From: Shewanella marinintestina
GTDB lineage: Bacteria > Pseudomonadota > Gammaproteobacteria > Enterobacterales > Shewanellaceae
Length of the DNA: 64,000 bases
Assembly (NCBI RefSeq): GCF_023283845.1
Contig: NZ_JAKILC010000001.1
Span: 310,001 to 374,000, forward strand
Direction: 5' to 3'
Shown: piece after piece, positions 47,257 to 58,485 of the stretch
How positions within the stretch are numbered: the stretch's first letter is position 1
Layout: each line of letters begins with the position of its first letter
Made by a program: the position numbers and the translations under genes
Notes under the pieces: model-generated
The model's database searches: none
What the model was told of the DNA's origin: nothing
Seen by the model: only the letters and a program-made list of their open reading frames with translations

Positions 47257-50200
47257 ATGTTATATCTAGTGCAATCAAACCAAATGGAAGCATTGTCTGC
47301 GCTTTTAGCAACCGAGCTTCGTACCCCTTTGCCTAATACGCCTTTGTTAATGCCAGAGCATATTTTGGTACAAAGTCCAGGCATGTCTACTTGGTTACGT
47401 TTAGAAATTGCCAGACAAAATAACATTGCTGCAGGACTTGAGTTCCCACTACCTTCAAGCTTTATCTGGCAACTTTGCCACACCTTGCTCGATGACGTAC
47501 CAAAAGAGAACGCATTTACTAAAGCAGCCATGACATGGAAGCTAATGGAGCTGTTACCGACACTGATTGATCGGGAAGACTTTTTACCGCTGGCAAATTA
47601 CCTTAATAACGGTAATGCAGAAACGGACATTTCAAGCAGCGCAGCACTCGATAACGAAACACACGCTATAGGCGACCAAGAAACAGCGCAAAATCCATTA
47701 AAGCTTTATCAGCTTTGCGGCCAAATCGCCGATATTTTTGACCAATATTTGGTTTACCGTCCAGACTGGATAACAGCCTGGGAAGCTAGTGAGCCAACCC
47801 TGCCGCCCAAAGGCGATAGACTCAGTCCAGCGCAAGCATGGCAGCCAATCCTGTGGCGTGCGTTAATCGATTTTAATGCCAATACGCTACAAAAAAGCCT
47901 ATATCACCGTGCCAATTTACATCAAGCGCTGTTTGATGCCCTAGACGATCCCACCACTAACTTAGATGCCTTACCAAGACGTCTATTTGTATTTGGTATT
48001 TCATCAATGGCGCCACAAACATTAGATGTATTGCACTATTTGGCTAAACGAATCGACGTTGTCATGTTGAATTTGAGCCCGTGTCAGCATTACTGGGGCG
48101 ATATTGTCGATCCTCGACTACGCGCGCGTATGGCGCTGCAATATGCAGACAAAAATAAACTTGAGCTAGAATGGGAAGATAAGCTTGAAGTGGGCAACCC
48201 GCTGCTAGCCAATAACGGTAAAATGGGTCGTGAACTGCTCGACTTATTACTAGAGTTGCCAGAAGAACATACCGCTTTTAACTTCGATTGCTATCAAGAG
48301 CCTAGCCCAAATAGCATGTTAAGCGGGGTGCAATACGATATTTTAGAACTTAGCACCCGCGGCCAAAGTCTTGGCCCAGATGCTGCGCTTTATTTAAGCT
48401 TAGATGGCCGCCGTGTAATTGAGCCATCTGATAACTCAATTACCGTAAGAAGCTGTCATAGCCCGCTGCGTGAAGTTGAAACCTTACATGATCACTTACT
48501 TGAAATGCTATCGCGGCCAGAAACAGCTGAACAAGCTGCGCTGTCCCCTAAAGATATCGTGATCATGATGCCAGATGTAGCTGCCTACGCACCCTACATT
48601 GATGCGGTTTTTGGCGCCAAACAAGGCAGTCATTATATTCCTTATGCCATTGCCGATCGCGGTGCAGCTCAAGAATCTCCGCTTATATCCAGCTTTTTGC
48701 ACCTGCTAAAAATCAATCAAAGCCGCTTTGGCCTTACTGATATTTTAAGTATTCTTGAAGTGCCAGCAGTGCTACGCCGTTTTGAGCTTGATGATGAAAG
48801 CCTCGCGGTCATTAAGCGCTGGTTAGATCAAGCTGGCGTTCGTTGGGGCCGTGATGAAACCAGCCGCACCGAATATCAACTGCCGGCATTTGAGCAAAAC
48901 TCCTGGGCCTTTGGTATTAAAAGGCTCATTTTGGGTTATAGCTTTAGCGATGATGCGCCAATCTACCAACACAGTTTGTCGGTCAATGGCGTTGAAGGCC
49001 AAACCGCTCAAGCACTTGGTAAGTTACTTGATTTCATCGAGGCCCTCGATGAAGTACAACAAGCGTTAGCACAAGTGTCTGATCTTGAGCAGCGCATGGC
49101 ACAACTTGAAAGCATTCTCGATGATTTTTATGAGGTTGACGATGATGAGCGTGTGCAGCAACAAGAGATCCGCGACGCTATTGTTAAGCTCAATGAAGAA
49201 CTCACTGAAGCGGGCCACACAACACCATTAACCATTGAAGTATTGCAAAACTGGTTTAACAGTCGCCTATCTGAATCTCGAGTTGGCCAGCGTTACCTTG
49301 CAGGTAGCGTTAACTTTTGTACCTTAATGCCTATGCGTTCAATCCCTTTTAAGCTGGTTTGTCTGCTGGGGATGAATGATGGCGTCTACCCAAGAGTGCA
49401 GCACCCGGTTGGTTTTGATCTCGTGGCACAAATGGGACCAAGAAAAGGTGATCGCTCGCGTCGTCTAGATGATAGATACCTATTTTTAGAGGCGATTCTA
49501 TCGGCTCGAGAGCAGCTATACATTAGCTTTATCGGTAATAGCGAGCGTGATGACTCTGAGCGGATCCCGTCAATGTTGGTATCAGAACTTATCGAATATT
49601 GTCAGCTGGTTTATTTGCCGCAATCTCTTGAGCAGCATTTACATGATGAGCAGATTGAGCCCAATTTAGTTGATGCGATTGAAAAGCAGATCCGTGAGCA
49701 CCTTATTATCAAGCAGCCTCTGCAGCCTTTTGATGGCAGGCTTTATCAAGCAGCGGAAACTGAAGCGGACTCTAACCATATTCAGCAAAGCTATGCAGCC
49801 CAGTGGTGCCCTGCCGTTGTTAGTGAAGCGAAACGATTAGATGATTCAAACAATCACTACAAACGCTTTATCGATGCCAATAGCCAGATATTGCCTTTTA
49901 CTGACGATAGCAGTCGCGAAGCCAATACCGCTGTAAACGTACCAGAGCTAGAAGTGTCGGCCTTAATCCGTTTTTTCAGAAACCCAGCGCAGTATTTCTT
50001 TAACCGTACTCTAAAAGTGGATCTTAGCTTATCAATCCAAGCGGATGATAACGATGAGCCATTTAGCTTAAATGCATTAGAGCGTTATAAGTTACAGGCA
50101 GTACTGCTCGATAGCGCCATTGATAGCGGCATCGAAAAACCAAACCTTGAGCTATTAGAACGGCTAAAGGCGCAAGGCAACTTGCCGTTAAAGCCATTTG

Positions 50201-50910
50201 ATGACTTATTGCTCAATCAATATTTGCATGATATTAAACCGCTGATTGGCCGAAGCTTATACTTAAAAGGCGATAAATCTCATTCGGTGGATATCGACTT
50301 ACACTTTGAGCAGTTAGATCTTAAACTCGTCGGCCGCATTGATGACTTAAGCGCTAAAGGCTTAGTCAATTATCGCCCAGGCACAGCCAATGGCCGTGAT
50401 TTAATTCGCGTGTATTTACGTCATTTATGTTTATGTGCCATGCAGCAAACTGACTCTAATGCCAAACAAGCAAGCGCTAATGCTCTGCCAATTACCAGCT
50501 ATTTGCTTGATATCGGTCATTTTCATGCATTCGCTCCTATTACACCAGAGCAGGCAAAAAACCAATTAAGCCAGTGGTTGAGCTATTTCCAACAAGGACA
50601 GGTGCATCCGATTATGTTTATGCCGCGCACAGCCCTAGCCTATGTAGAGGCTGAGGGTTCTCATTGGCAAAAACTACTAGAGGCACAATCTCAGTGGCTC
50701 GATGAGCAAAGCCAATTAGGTGAAGGCCTAGAGCCGCATTTCCAACGTTTGTTTAGTTTCCCCGATGACTTTACCGAAGATAACTTTGGCGATATTGCCA
50801 ATCAATTATTAGCGCCGTTAATCAGCCTTTATCACAAAGACAGGTTAAATGAGTTAGCCAATTTTGTAGAAGCTGGCGTCGATACTGCGGATTTAGGCGG
50901 GGTAAAGTAA
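47257..50910 (+). CDS. recC: RecBCD exonuclease V subunit gamma (RecC)
   Basis: RecC is the Chi-recognition subunit of RecBCD, a helicase-like protein without catalytic residues. The 1217-residue product matches from the start (MLYLVQSNQMEALSALLA, then MSTWLRLEIARQNN, SFIWQLC) through the dead helicase domain to the dead nuclease domain. No Walker A is present, as expected. It is about 95 residues longer than E. coli RecC (1122). AAGGA stands six bases before the ATG; the stop overlaps recB (TAATG). Confidence 0.95.
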   Translation: MLYLVQSNQMEALSALLATELRTPLPNTPLLMPEHILVQSPGMSTWLRLEIARQNNIAAGLEFPLPSSFIWQLCHTLLDDVPKENAFTKAAMTWKLMELLPTLIDREDFLPLANYLNNGNAETDISSSAALDNETHAIGDQETAQNPLKLYQLCGQIADIFDQYLVYRPDWITAWEASEPTLPPKGDRLSPAQAWQPILWRALIDFNANTLQKSLYHRANLHQALFDALDDPTTNLDALPRRLFVFGISSMAPQTLDVLHYLAKRIDVVMLNLSPCQHYWGDIVDPRLRARMALQYADKNKLELEWEDKLEVGNPLLANNGKMGRELLDLLLELPEEHTAFNFDCYQEPSPNSMLSGVQYDILELSTRGQSLGPDAALYLSLDGRRVIEPSDNSITVRSCHSPLREVETLHDHLLEMLSRPETAEQAALSPKDIVIMMPDVAAYAPYIDAVFGAKQGSHYIPYAIADRGAAQESPLISSFLHLLKINQSRFGLTDILSILEVPAVLRRFELDDESLAVIKRWLDQAGVRWGRDETSRTEYQLPAFEQNSWAFGIKRLILGYSFSDDAPIYQHSLSVNGVEGQTAQALGKLLDFIEALDEVQQALAQVSDLEQRMAQLESILDDFYEVDDDERVQQQEIRDAIVKLNEELTEAGHTTPLTIEVLQNWFNSRLSESRVGQRYLAGSVNFCTLMPMRSIPFKLVCLLGMNDGVYPRVQHPVGFDLVAQMGPRKGDRSRRLDDRYLFLEAILSAREQLYISFIGNSERDDSERIPSMLVSELIEYCQLVYLPQSLEQHLHDEQIEPNLVDAIEKQIREHLIIKQPLQPFDGRLYQAAETEADSNHIQQSYAAQWCPAVVSEAKRLDDSNNHYKRFIDANSQILPFTDDSSREANTAVNVPELEVSALIRFFRNPAQYFFNRTLKVDLSLSIQADDNDEPFSLNALERYKLQAVLLDSAIDSGIEKPNLELLERLKAQGNLPLKPFDDLLLNQYLHDIKPLIGRSLYLKGDKSHSVDIDLHFEQLDLKLVGRIDDLSAKGLVNYRPGTANGRDLIRVYLRHLCLCAMQQTDSNAKQASANALPITSYLLDIGHFHAFAPITPEQAKNQLSQWLSYFQQGQVHPIMFMPRTALAYVEAEGSHWQKLLEAQSQWLDEQSQLGEGLEPHFQRLFSFPDDFTEDNFGDIANQLLAPLISLYHKDRLNELANFVEAGVDTADLGGVK

Positions 50911-53900
50911 TGAGCCAACAACAATCTATGACGACTGATATCAATATGGCCGATAGCACAAGCACAGCAGCAACTATCATTACAGAGCCTCTCGACACCC
51001 TCACCTTACCTTTTGGCGGCAGTCGATTAATTGAAGCCAGTGCGGGTACAGGTAAAACCTTTACCATTGCCGGTTTGTACGTGCGTTTATTGCTAGGTCA
51101 CGGTATTGAGTCACCACTTACCTGTGAGCAAATTTTGGTAGTAACTTTTACCAACGCTGCTACAGGTGAGCTAAGAGATCGAATCCGTAAAAAAATCCAG
51201 CTCGCGTATCGCCGTTTTATTGGCTTACAAGTAAACGATGATTTAATCAATGCGCTATATGAAGCAACCGCAGAAGACAATTTACCACTGGCAAGAAAGC
51301 GCTTAGATTTAGCGCTAAAGTCATTAGATGAAGCGGCAATTTATACCATTCATGGTTTTTGTCAGCGTATTTTGGCTGATATGGCCTTTGAATCATCGCT
51401 ATTGTTTGAGTCAGAATTTACCTTAGATGACAGTGAATTTTTACATCATGCGGTGCGCGATTTCTGGCGCGAGAAATGCTATCCACTTAGCGGCAGCTTA
51501 GCCGATGTTATACAGGCAAAATTTAGCGATCCAGATGCACTATCACGTCAGCTTAGACCCATACTCGGTGCCAGTAGCGCTATTGCCAAACCTGCACCAG
51601 AGGCTTTTGACAAACTTGAAGTCAACCTTAATGAAAGCCTAAATCGTCTTAAATTAAGTTGGCCTAATACGCGTGAGCAAACTGAAGCGTTACTGCATTC
51701 CCTGCCACTTAATGGTGCGCGTTTTGGTAAACAAGCTGATGGTTATCCAAAGCTTGCAGTCATGCTTGACGCCCTTGATAACTGGGCAACCTTTGGTCAA
51801 GGCTTGCCGCCCGCTAAAGTGCTCGACGCGTTATCGCTTAATAATTTAAAGTTAAACAAGGGTGGCCAAATCCCAACGGCGCAAGAAGCACCTGAACTTG
51901 CACATATGGAGCGCCTTGCTGAGCTCATCGCAAGCTTAATTCCCAGCTTTTTACATTGTGCCAGAGACGGGATCTCCAAGCGCTTTGCCGCGCAAAAGCT
52001 CGAGCGCAACTTGCTCACGCCAGATGATCTGTTACTCACTCTTGCAGGGGCATTAAAAGCATCCCAAGAGCACGGGCTAGCAAGCAGTATTAGTCAGCGT
52101 TTTCCGGTTGCATTAATTGATGAGTTCCAAGACACCGACCCACTGCAGTTTGAGATTTTTAACACTATTTATCAAGCCGGTGCTGATGTTGATACAGAAG
52201 CAGGAAAGGCAAAAGATAAACTCAGTTTATTAATGATTGGCGATCCTAAGCAGGCTATTTATGCATTTCGCGGCGCCGATATTCATACCTATATTCACGC
52301 CCGCGAGCAAACCGCTAAACACTATAATCTCGATACTAACTATCGCTCCAATAAACAGATGGTTGACGCCGTTAATGGTATTTTTAGTCAAAAAGATGAT
52401 CCCTTTATCAGCGAGTCGATCCCTTTTGAATCGGTAAAAGCCTCAAGCTTTGCAAACAGCAAAGTGTTAACCGAACAAAAAGCTGACGACAGCGCGTTAC
52501 GTATAAGGGTTTTGAGTGAAGAAGCAGAGAAAGGTCTCAATAAAACCACTGCTCGCCAGCTATTAGCAAACGATGTGGCCGATGAGATCACCTCATTGCT
52601 CAGCGATGCGCAGCAAAACCAATGTTTAATTGGCAGCTCGCCTTTAAAGGCCAAAGACATTGCGGTGCTGGTAAGAGACCGCCATGAAGCCAATGTCATC
52701 AAGTCAGCTTTAAATCAGCGCCAAGTCGGTGCGGTATTTTTAAGTCGTGATAGCGTGTTTAATACCTTAGAAGCACGTGAACTGGCTTTAGTGCTTTATG
52801 CAATTAGCGACGCTAAAGATGAGCGCGCCCTGCGCAGCGCCCTTGCAACCTCCCTACTTGGCTATAGCGCCGAAGCGATTCATCAGTTCAACCAAGATGA
52901 AGATAAACGCCAAGCCTTACTTGAGCAATTTGCCGAGCTAAATCAAGTTTGGGTAAGACGCGGCATTATGCCTGCACTGCTTACCCTTGCTAGCCAAACC
53001 CAAATTATTGAACGTTTGCTTAGCGATAGTGATGGCGAGCGACGCTTAACCGACTTCAGGCATTTAGGCGAATTACTGCAGCAAAAAGCCACTGAACTTG
53101 ATGGTATGAGCGCGCTGATCAACTGGTTTGAACAAGCACTTATCGAAAACCAGCCTAGTGAAGATGCGCAGCTACGCCTTGAGAGCGAACAAAACCTAGT
53201 ACAAATTGTCACCATTCACAAAAGTAAAGGTTTAGAGTATCCAATCTGTTTTGTGCCTTTTGTGAGCCTAAGCCGAGATAATCGTAAAAAACCGTCGCCA
53301 ATGCTGTATCACGACAACAATCAGTTGATTTGGGATATTGAACAAACTGATGAAGGCTGGGAGCGACAAAAACGTGAAACCTTGGCTGAAGATCTACGTT
53401 TGTTATATGTCGCTCTCACCCGCCCAGTGCTGAAGTGCTATTTGTATATCGCCAATCATAGCCGGTTTACCAAAAAGTCTGGCATGACTAGCCAACTGCA
53501 CGAAACCGCTATTGGTTACCTGTTAGGGATTGAAGACAAGGCCTGTGATTATGACAGGTTACTCACTCAAGCTAAACGCTTGCAGCAAACTTGCCCTATC
53601 GCTATGCGCCTAGAAGAGTTGCCAGCGGCAGGAACAACACACCCAGCAGACGTGGAAGTCGTACTGCTTGAAAGCAGTGATACTGCGCCTATTAGTTACG
53701 CACCTAAAACGCTCAAACGTGCGCATATTACACCTTGGCGTGTCGGCAGCTATTCCGGCTTAGTCAAACATGTTGCTCATGAAAAAGTACTGCCCGGTGC
53801 TGACGATGAAGTGTTTCCTGAAGTAGATGTCATCACCGATGAAGTCGATAACACACCCTCACGCTTTACGTTTGAGCGCGGCGCTAACGCCGGTAGTTTT

Positions 53901-54578
53901 ATGCATCTTGTATTAGAGCTTATTGATTTTACTAATGCCGACAGCGATCTCAATGAACAGCTTCCTGTTGCTATGCTTAAATACGGCATAGATGAAAGCT
54001 GGACTGAAGTGCTTAAAGATTGGTACATGGATCTGCTGCATGCACCTTTGGCAACGGATGGGTCGCTAACTTTAGCGCAACTTAGCAATCAACAAAAATT
54101 GGTTGAAATGGAGTTTTACCTACCAATTGACGCACTCAATGCTGAAAAACTGAATCAATTGCTAAGTGAATTTGGCTACAGCGCAGGACTGGCTTTTGAT
54201 GAGTTAAAAGGGATGTTAAAGGGCTTTGTGGATTTGACATTTGAGCACAATAATCAATTTTTTATCGCCGATTATAAGTCTAATCATTTAGGCGACGATC
54301 TGAATTTATATCATTTTAATAATATGCAGCAGGCGATCCGCTCTCACCGCTATGATCTGCAATACATTATCTATACCCTTGCACTGCATCGCTATCTTTC
54401 TTTGCGTATGGCTAACTATGATTATGATCAGCACATAGGTGGCAGTTTTTATCTATTTTTACGTGGCATGTCGCAATCTAGCCCACAATCAGGAATCTAC
54501 TACGACAAACCACCCAAATTACTTATTGAGAAGCTCGATGCTTTATTTAGCAATACAGCATCAGTGGAGGCAAAATGA
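50910..54578 (+). CDS. recB: RecBCD subunit beta (RecB helicase-nuclease)
   Basis: RecB is the 3'-5' helicase and nuclease of RecBCD. The 1222-residue product has Walker A EASAGTGKT at 42-50, Walker B LIDEFQDTDP, motif III IGDPKQAIYAFRGAD and motif V HKSKGLEYPICFV. The C-terminal PD-(D/E)xK nuclease has GSFMHLVLE, LKGFVDLTFE and ADYKSNHLG, with the catalytic Asp and Lys intact. Translation is coupled to recC by a one-base overlap and to recD by ATGA. Confidence 0.97.
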   Translation: MSQQQSMTTDINMADSTSTAATIITEPLDTLTLPFGGSRLIEASAGTGKTFTIAGLYVRLLLGHGIESPLTCEQILVVTFTNAATGELRDRIRKKIQLAYRRFIGLQVNDDLINALYEATAEDNLPLARKRLDLALKSLDEAAIYTIHGFCQRILADMAFESSLLFESEFTLDDSEFLHHAVRDFWREKCYPLSGSLADVIQAKFSDPDALSRQLRPILGASSAIAKPAPEAFDKLEVNLNESLNRLKLSWPNTREQTEALLHSLPLNGARFGKQADGYPKLAVMLDALDNWATFGQGLPPAKVLDALSLNNLKLNKGGQIPTAQEAPELAHMERLAELIASLIPSFLHCARDGISKRFAAQKLERNLLTPDDLLLTLAGALKASQEHGLASSISQRFPVALIDEFQDTDPLQFEIFNTIYQAGADVDTEAGKAKDKLSLLMIGDPKQAIYAFRGADIHTYIHAREQTAKHYNLDTNYRSNKQMVDAVNGIFSQKDDPFISESIPFESVKASSFANSKVLTEQKADDSALRIRVLSEEAEKGLNKTTARQLLANDVADEITSLLSDAQQNQCLIGSSPLKAKDIAVLVRDRHEANVIKSALNQRQVGAVFLSRDSVFNTLEARELALVLYAISDAKDERALRSALATSLLGYSAEAIHQFNQDEDKRQALLEQFAELNQVWVRRGIMPALLTLASQTQIIERLLSDSDGERRLTDFRHLGELLQQKATELDGMSALINWFEQALIENQPSEDAQLRLESEQNLVQIVTIHKSKGLEYPICFVPFVSLSRDNRKKPSPMLYHDNNQLIWDIEQTDEGWERQKRETLAEDLRLLYVALTRPVLKCYLYIANHSRFTKKSGMTSQLHETAIGYLLGIEDKACDYDRLLTQAKRLQQTCPIAMRLEELPAAGTTHPADVEVVLLESSDTAPISYAPKTLKRAHITPWRVGSYSGLVKHVAHEKVLPGADDEVFPEVDVITDEVDNTPSRFTFERGANAGSFMHLVLELIDFTNADSDLNEQLPVAMLKYGIDESWTEVLKDWYMDLLHAPLATDGSLTLAQLSNQQKLVEMEFYLPIDALNAEKLNQLLSEFGYSAGLAFDELKGMLKGFVDLTFEHNNQFFIADYKSNHLGDDLNLYHFNNMQQAIRSHRYDLQYIIYTLALHRYLSLRMANYDYDQHIGGSFYLFLRGMSQSSPQSGIYYDKPPKLLIEKLDALFSNTASVEAK

Positions 54579-56560
54579 TCGCCGCAACTAAATCAATAAA
54601 CGAGTTACTAAAAGAGTGGCAACAAGCTCGGTTAATGACCTCCCTAGATAGACACTTTGCCCTCGAAATGAGCAAACTACATGGAGAATCATCGCCTTTA
54701 TTTACGCTGATATGCGCACTAGTAAGCCAGTACTTGTCGAGTCAACACACTTGTTTGCCACTTAAACAGATTGATTTTACGAATCCATTTAAAGAGCAAT
54801 CGAGCCAATGCCAAATAGAGCTCGACCCTTTATCGCTAGAGCAAGCATTGCTGAACTTTGATGCCATAACTACGCCAGAAGATGGCGCACTCACACCGCT
54901 AATTCTTGATAAAGGTAATCTATACCTACAGCGCTATTATCAATATGAAACTGAAGTCGCAGACTCGCTTAAACGTTTGTCTTTTGCAGAGCAACATGCA
55001 GCCTCTCAGTTAACCGATATTGGCTCGGCAAGTGAACTATTAGGCAAGCTTTTCCCGCCTTCCGAGCAGCAATACGATTGGCAAAAAATAGCCACGGCTA
55101 CTGCAATGACGAAAAAGCTCGCGGTGATCACCGGCGGTCCGGGCACAGGTAAAACCACAACGGTAACAAAACTGCTGTATTTACTCTGTTCACGCAAAGA
55201 TCTCACCATACGATTAGTTGCGCCAACAGGTAAAGCCGCGGCAAGATTAAGTGAGTCAATAAAAGCCTCCAAGCAACGCCTAGCCAGTGAACTGGCACAA
55301 GCCAATATTGCGGATTTAGACGAAAACATCGCCAAAGTGCCAGAAGATGCCGCCACCCTGCATCGCTTGTTGGGCGTTATTCCTAACTCACATCAGTTTA
55401 GACACCATAAAGATAACCCTTTACGTCTAGATTTATTAGTCATTGATGAAGCCTCTATGGTCGATTTGCCGATGATGCACAAGGTATTATCGGCGCTACC
55501 TGAGCATGCCAGCTTGATATTACTTGGCGATCAAGATCAGTTAGCTTCTGTAGAAGCAGGTGCTGTGCTTGCCGACATCTGTGCAGGTTTAAAACAGATA
55601 TCAAAAACAACAGCTCAAAGCCGCTGGCAGATGCGCTATTCGCAGACTCAGGCTGAAAAACTCAGTCAATTAACTAATAGCACCCTCGCCGAATTTACCC
55701 ACCCTAACCCGAAAATTGGTGACAGCTTATGTATGCTAATGCACAGTCATCGTTTTCAAGGCGATGCAGGTATTGGCCAATTAGCTTTGGCTGTCAATCA
55801 GTCGAATTTACAGCGTGTCGCCGAAGTTTGGCAACATGGCTATCAAGAACTGCGCTGGATAGAACACAGCCTGCTCAACCAACAAAGTCACGCTACAAGC
55901 AATGCAGGGCTTGAAAGCCTGTTAGCTCAATCTGTTGAGCTGTATGGCATTTATCTAACTGCGGTTAATCAAGCTGTCTCACAAGGAAGCCTTGATGCTG
56001 AAGCCGTTATCAATAGCTTTAACCAATACCGAATTCTATGTGCCATGCGAGCTGGTGAATATGGTGTTGACGGGATAAACCAAAGCGTTACCTCAGCCCT
56101 AGCCGCTAGTGGCTTAATTAAACCCGAGCAAGAGTTTTACGCCGGTCGGCCAATTATTATTCAAAGTAACGACTATAACCTCGGCTTATTCAATGGTGAT
56201 ATTGGGCTTATCCTCCCAGATCCTCAAAGCCAAAGCGGACGATTAATGGCGCACTTTATCCAAGCTGACGGCAGCTTGCTAAAAGTGCTGCCAGCAAGAC
56301 TGCCCAGCCATGAGACTTGTTACGCCATGACAGTACATAAAAGCCAAGGTAGTGAGTTCAGCCATGTATCGCTTGTACTGCCAATAAGACCCAGTGTGGC
56401 TCAGCAGCAATTACTCTCCAAAGAGTTAATCTATACTGCGATTACCCGAGCTAAGCATCACTTTACTTGTCTGGGTAGCCAAAAAGTTTTTGAACACGCC
56501 AGTACCTGTTTGACCCAACGGGCATCTGGCTTAGCCCAGCGACTCTGGCGTGATGCATAG
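54575..56560 (+). CDS. recD: RecBCD subunit alpha (RecD helicase)
   Basis: RecD is the 5'-3' helicase of RecBCD. The 661-residue product has Walker A ITGGPGTGKTT at about residues 184-194, Walker B LVIDEASMVDLPMM, motif III ILLGDQDQLASVEAGAV and the C-terminal motif VI region YAMTVHKSQGSEF. E. coli RecD has 608 residues; the added length lies between motifs III and IV. It is the third gene of the overlapping recC-recB-recD unit, without the ptrA gene that separates recC and recB in E. coli. Confidence 0.96.
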   Translation: MIAATKSINELLKEWQQARLMTSLDRHFALEMSKLHGESSPLFTLICALVSQYLSSQHTCLPLKQIDFTNPFKEQSSQCQIELDPLSLEQALLNFDAITTPEDGALTPLILDKGNLYLQRYYQYETEVADSLKRLSFAEQHAASQLTDIGSASELLGKLFPPSEQQYDWQKIATATAMTKKLAVITGGPGTGKTTTVTKLLYLLCSRKDLTIRLVAPTGKAAARLSESIKASKQRLASELAQANIADLDENIAKVPEDAATLHRLLGVIPNSHQFRHHKDNPLRLDLLVIDEASMVDLPMMHKVLSALPEHASLILLGDQDQLASVEAGAVLADICAGLKQISKTTAQSRWQMRYSQTQAEKLSQLTNSTLAEFTHPNPKIGDSLCMLMHSHRFQGDAGIGQLALAVNQSNLQRVAEVWQHGYQELRWIEHSLLNQQSHATSNAGLESLLAQSVELYGIYLTAVNQAVSQGSLDAEAVINSFNQYRILCAMRAGEYGVDGINQSVTSALAASGLIKPEQEFYAGRPIIIQSNDYNLGLFNGDIGLILPDPQSQSGRLMAHFIQADGSLLKVLPARLPSHETCYAMTVHKSQGSEFSHVSLVLPIRPSVAQQQLLSKELIYTAITRAKHHFTCLGSQKVFEHASTCLTQRASGLAQRLWRDA

Positions 56561-56728
56561 TGAAAGATTTGATTTCAGACTTTAATGTAAACTAAGCGTA
56601 AAATGCTTAATCGACTCGAATATAAAAGCAGCATTTAAGCCATAAGCAACATGGATTACTTGCATTAAAAGGCGATTACGCCATAGTGATTCAGCTGACT
56701 TTTATTATGGGCAACTGCTGGAGAGAAA

Positions 56729-57730
56729 ATGACCCAAAAGAATATATTACTATTGTGCGGTGGTGGTGGTGATGAACACAGCATCTCACTCTTATCAGCC
56801 AATTTTTTTGAAGCCCAATTAGCCACGTTATCCCATTTCAATGTGCTACGCGTTGAGCTTAATGCCCAAGGCCAATATCACACTCAAACAGGCGAACTGT
56901 GTGAGCTAACCAATAGCAGACAAATTCGCTTTGCAGACCAAAGCAAAACCGCTTGGGATGTAGATTACGTGATCCCCTGTATGCACGGCTACCCGGGTGA
57001 AACCGGTGATATTCAATCTTACTTTGAGCTTATCAATCTGCCGTACTTTGGCTGTGACTCTGAGGCCAGCAGTAACTGCTTCAATAAAGTTACCGCTAAA
57101 ATGTGGTTTAGCGCCCTTGGGATCCCCAATACGCCATATATTTTCTTAAATGAATTTAACAATTATGCCATTAAGCAAACTGAACAAGCGTTAGATAAAT
57201 GGGGCTCAATCTTTATTAAAGCGGCATCACAGGGCTCATCAGTCGGCTGTTATCGCGTTGATACACTTGAGCAATTAGCGACTTCACTTGAAGAAGCCTT
57301 TAAGTACTCACCTTACGTTGTGGTAGAAAAAACCATTAACGCCCGTGAACTTGAAGTTGCGACCTATGAAGTTAACGGCGAAATTGTTGCCACTAAACCG
57401 GGTGAGATTGTTTGTGCTAGCAATACTTTCTATAGCTTTGATGAAAAGTATGCTGAAAATAGCCAAGCACAGACAGTCATTGAAGCCGATGTCGATGACT
57501 TAATTGGCCAGCAGATCCAAGAGTATGCCATTAAGGCATTTAAAGGCATGAAACTACGCCATTTATCAAGAATCGACTTCTTTTTAACTGACGAAAATGA
57601 AATTTTGCTTAATGAAATTAATACTTTCCCTGGGCAAACGCATATTTCAATGTTCCCTAAAATGCTGCAAAACCACGGTCATAACTTTGCCCAGTACTTA
57701 TCGAGCAATATTTTAGAACAGCTTAAATAA
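56729..57730 (+). CDS. ddl: D-alanine--D-alanine ligase
   Basis: Ddl joins two D-alanines for peptidoglycan synthesis. The 333-residue product has the ATP-grasp fold: [15 protein letters not shown] at the N-terminus, [32 protein letters not shown] and the C-terminal metal-binding [11 protein letters not shown]. It lacks the DdlB-type setting of the dcw cluster. GGAGAG lies a few bases before the ATG. The stop is two bases from that of the convergent binding-protein gene, and no terminator separates them. Confidence 0.95.
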   Translation: MTQKNILLLCGGGGDEHSISLLSANFFEAQLATLSHFNVLRVELNAQGQYHTQTGELCELTNSRQIRFADQSKTAWDVDYVIPCMHGYPGETGDIQSYFELINLPYFGCDSEASSNCFNKVTAKMWFSALGIPNTPYIFLNEFNNYAIKQTEQALDKWGSIFIKAASQGSSVGCYRVDTLEQLATSLEEAFKYSPYVVVEKTINARELEVATYEVNGEIVATKPGEIVCASNTFYSFDEKYAENSQAQTVIEADVDDLIGQQIQEYAIKAFKGMKLRHLSRIDFFLTDENEILLNEINTFPGQTHISMFPKMLQNHGHNFAQYLSSNILEQLK

Positions 57731-57732
57731 AC

Positions 57733-58485
57733 CTATTGTTCAACACTGACGCCGTAACGCAAATATAACGCTGCGATAAAGCCATCTTGGTACATCCCTA
57801 TTAGGGTACTATCTAGGTGGCTTTTTAATCTAGGCTCAAGATCAATATTACACGCCATGGCTCTAATAGAGGTATAAAATACAAGCTCTGGTTTTCCTAA
57901 CTCAACTTGATATAAATCCATATTCTCCCTAGCGCTCATGATCTCTGACGCCATTAAGTCTATTCGGTTATATTGCAGCTTTCTTATATTTTGCTGCCCA
58001 TTTGAGGCCAGTTCAACATTATAGCCAAGCTCTATTAAGTACTCGGCAATCCCGCTTCCTAAATAAGAACCTATGGCTAATGATTTTGCATCGCTAAGAC
58101 TGGTTAACGATACCCTTTGCCCCTCTGCGCTATATAAACCATAGCGAGAGATCAACATCGGGCTAATCCATTGATAATCAGCTTCGCGCTCTTGGCTACG
58201 CTCAATAGGAGTAACACAATAGTGTTCACTCTTACGGACAGTCAGAAGTGCCCGCTTTAACGGCACAAAACTTAATTGATAATCGACTTTGGCCCGACTA
58301 AACAATTCTGCGACTAATTCTACAAGCATTCCCTTCTGCAGCCCTTGTTCCACATAGGCAAAGGGCGGAGAATCATAGGTTAAGACTTGCAGAGTTATTG
58401 TCTCAACCTTGCTATCATCTGCATTAGCAAAACCTATAAAAGCTAGCAGTGCAAAACAAACTTTTAGCCAATTATTGCCACACAC
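57733..58485 (-). CDS. Periplasmic solute-binding protein, family 3-like
   Basis: The 250-residue product has a signal peptide (KVCFALLAFIGFANA) and a mature part resembling family 3 solute-binding proteins (LQVLTYDSPPFAYVEQG, then GMLVELVAELFSRAKVDYQL). I place the start at the GTG of 58485, since AGGAGG stands six bases before it within the upstream gene's end; an ATG at 58500 is the alternative. It overlaps the preceding gene by 14 bases, so translation is coupled. There is no ABC permease or ATPase gene beside it. Confidence 0.8.
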   Translation of the reverse strand: MCGNNWLKVCFALLAFIGFANADDSKVETITLQVLTYDSPPFAYVEQGLQKGMLVELVAELFSRAKVDYQLSFVPLKRALLTVRKSEHYCVTPIERSQEREADYQWISPMLISRYGLYSAEGQRVSLTSLSDAKSLAIGSYLGSGIAEYLIELGYNVELASNGQQNIRKLQYNRIDLMASEIMSARENMDLYQVELGKPELVFYTSIRAMACNIDLEPRLKSHLDSTLIGMYQDGFIAALYLRYGVSVEQ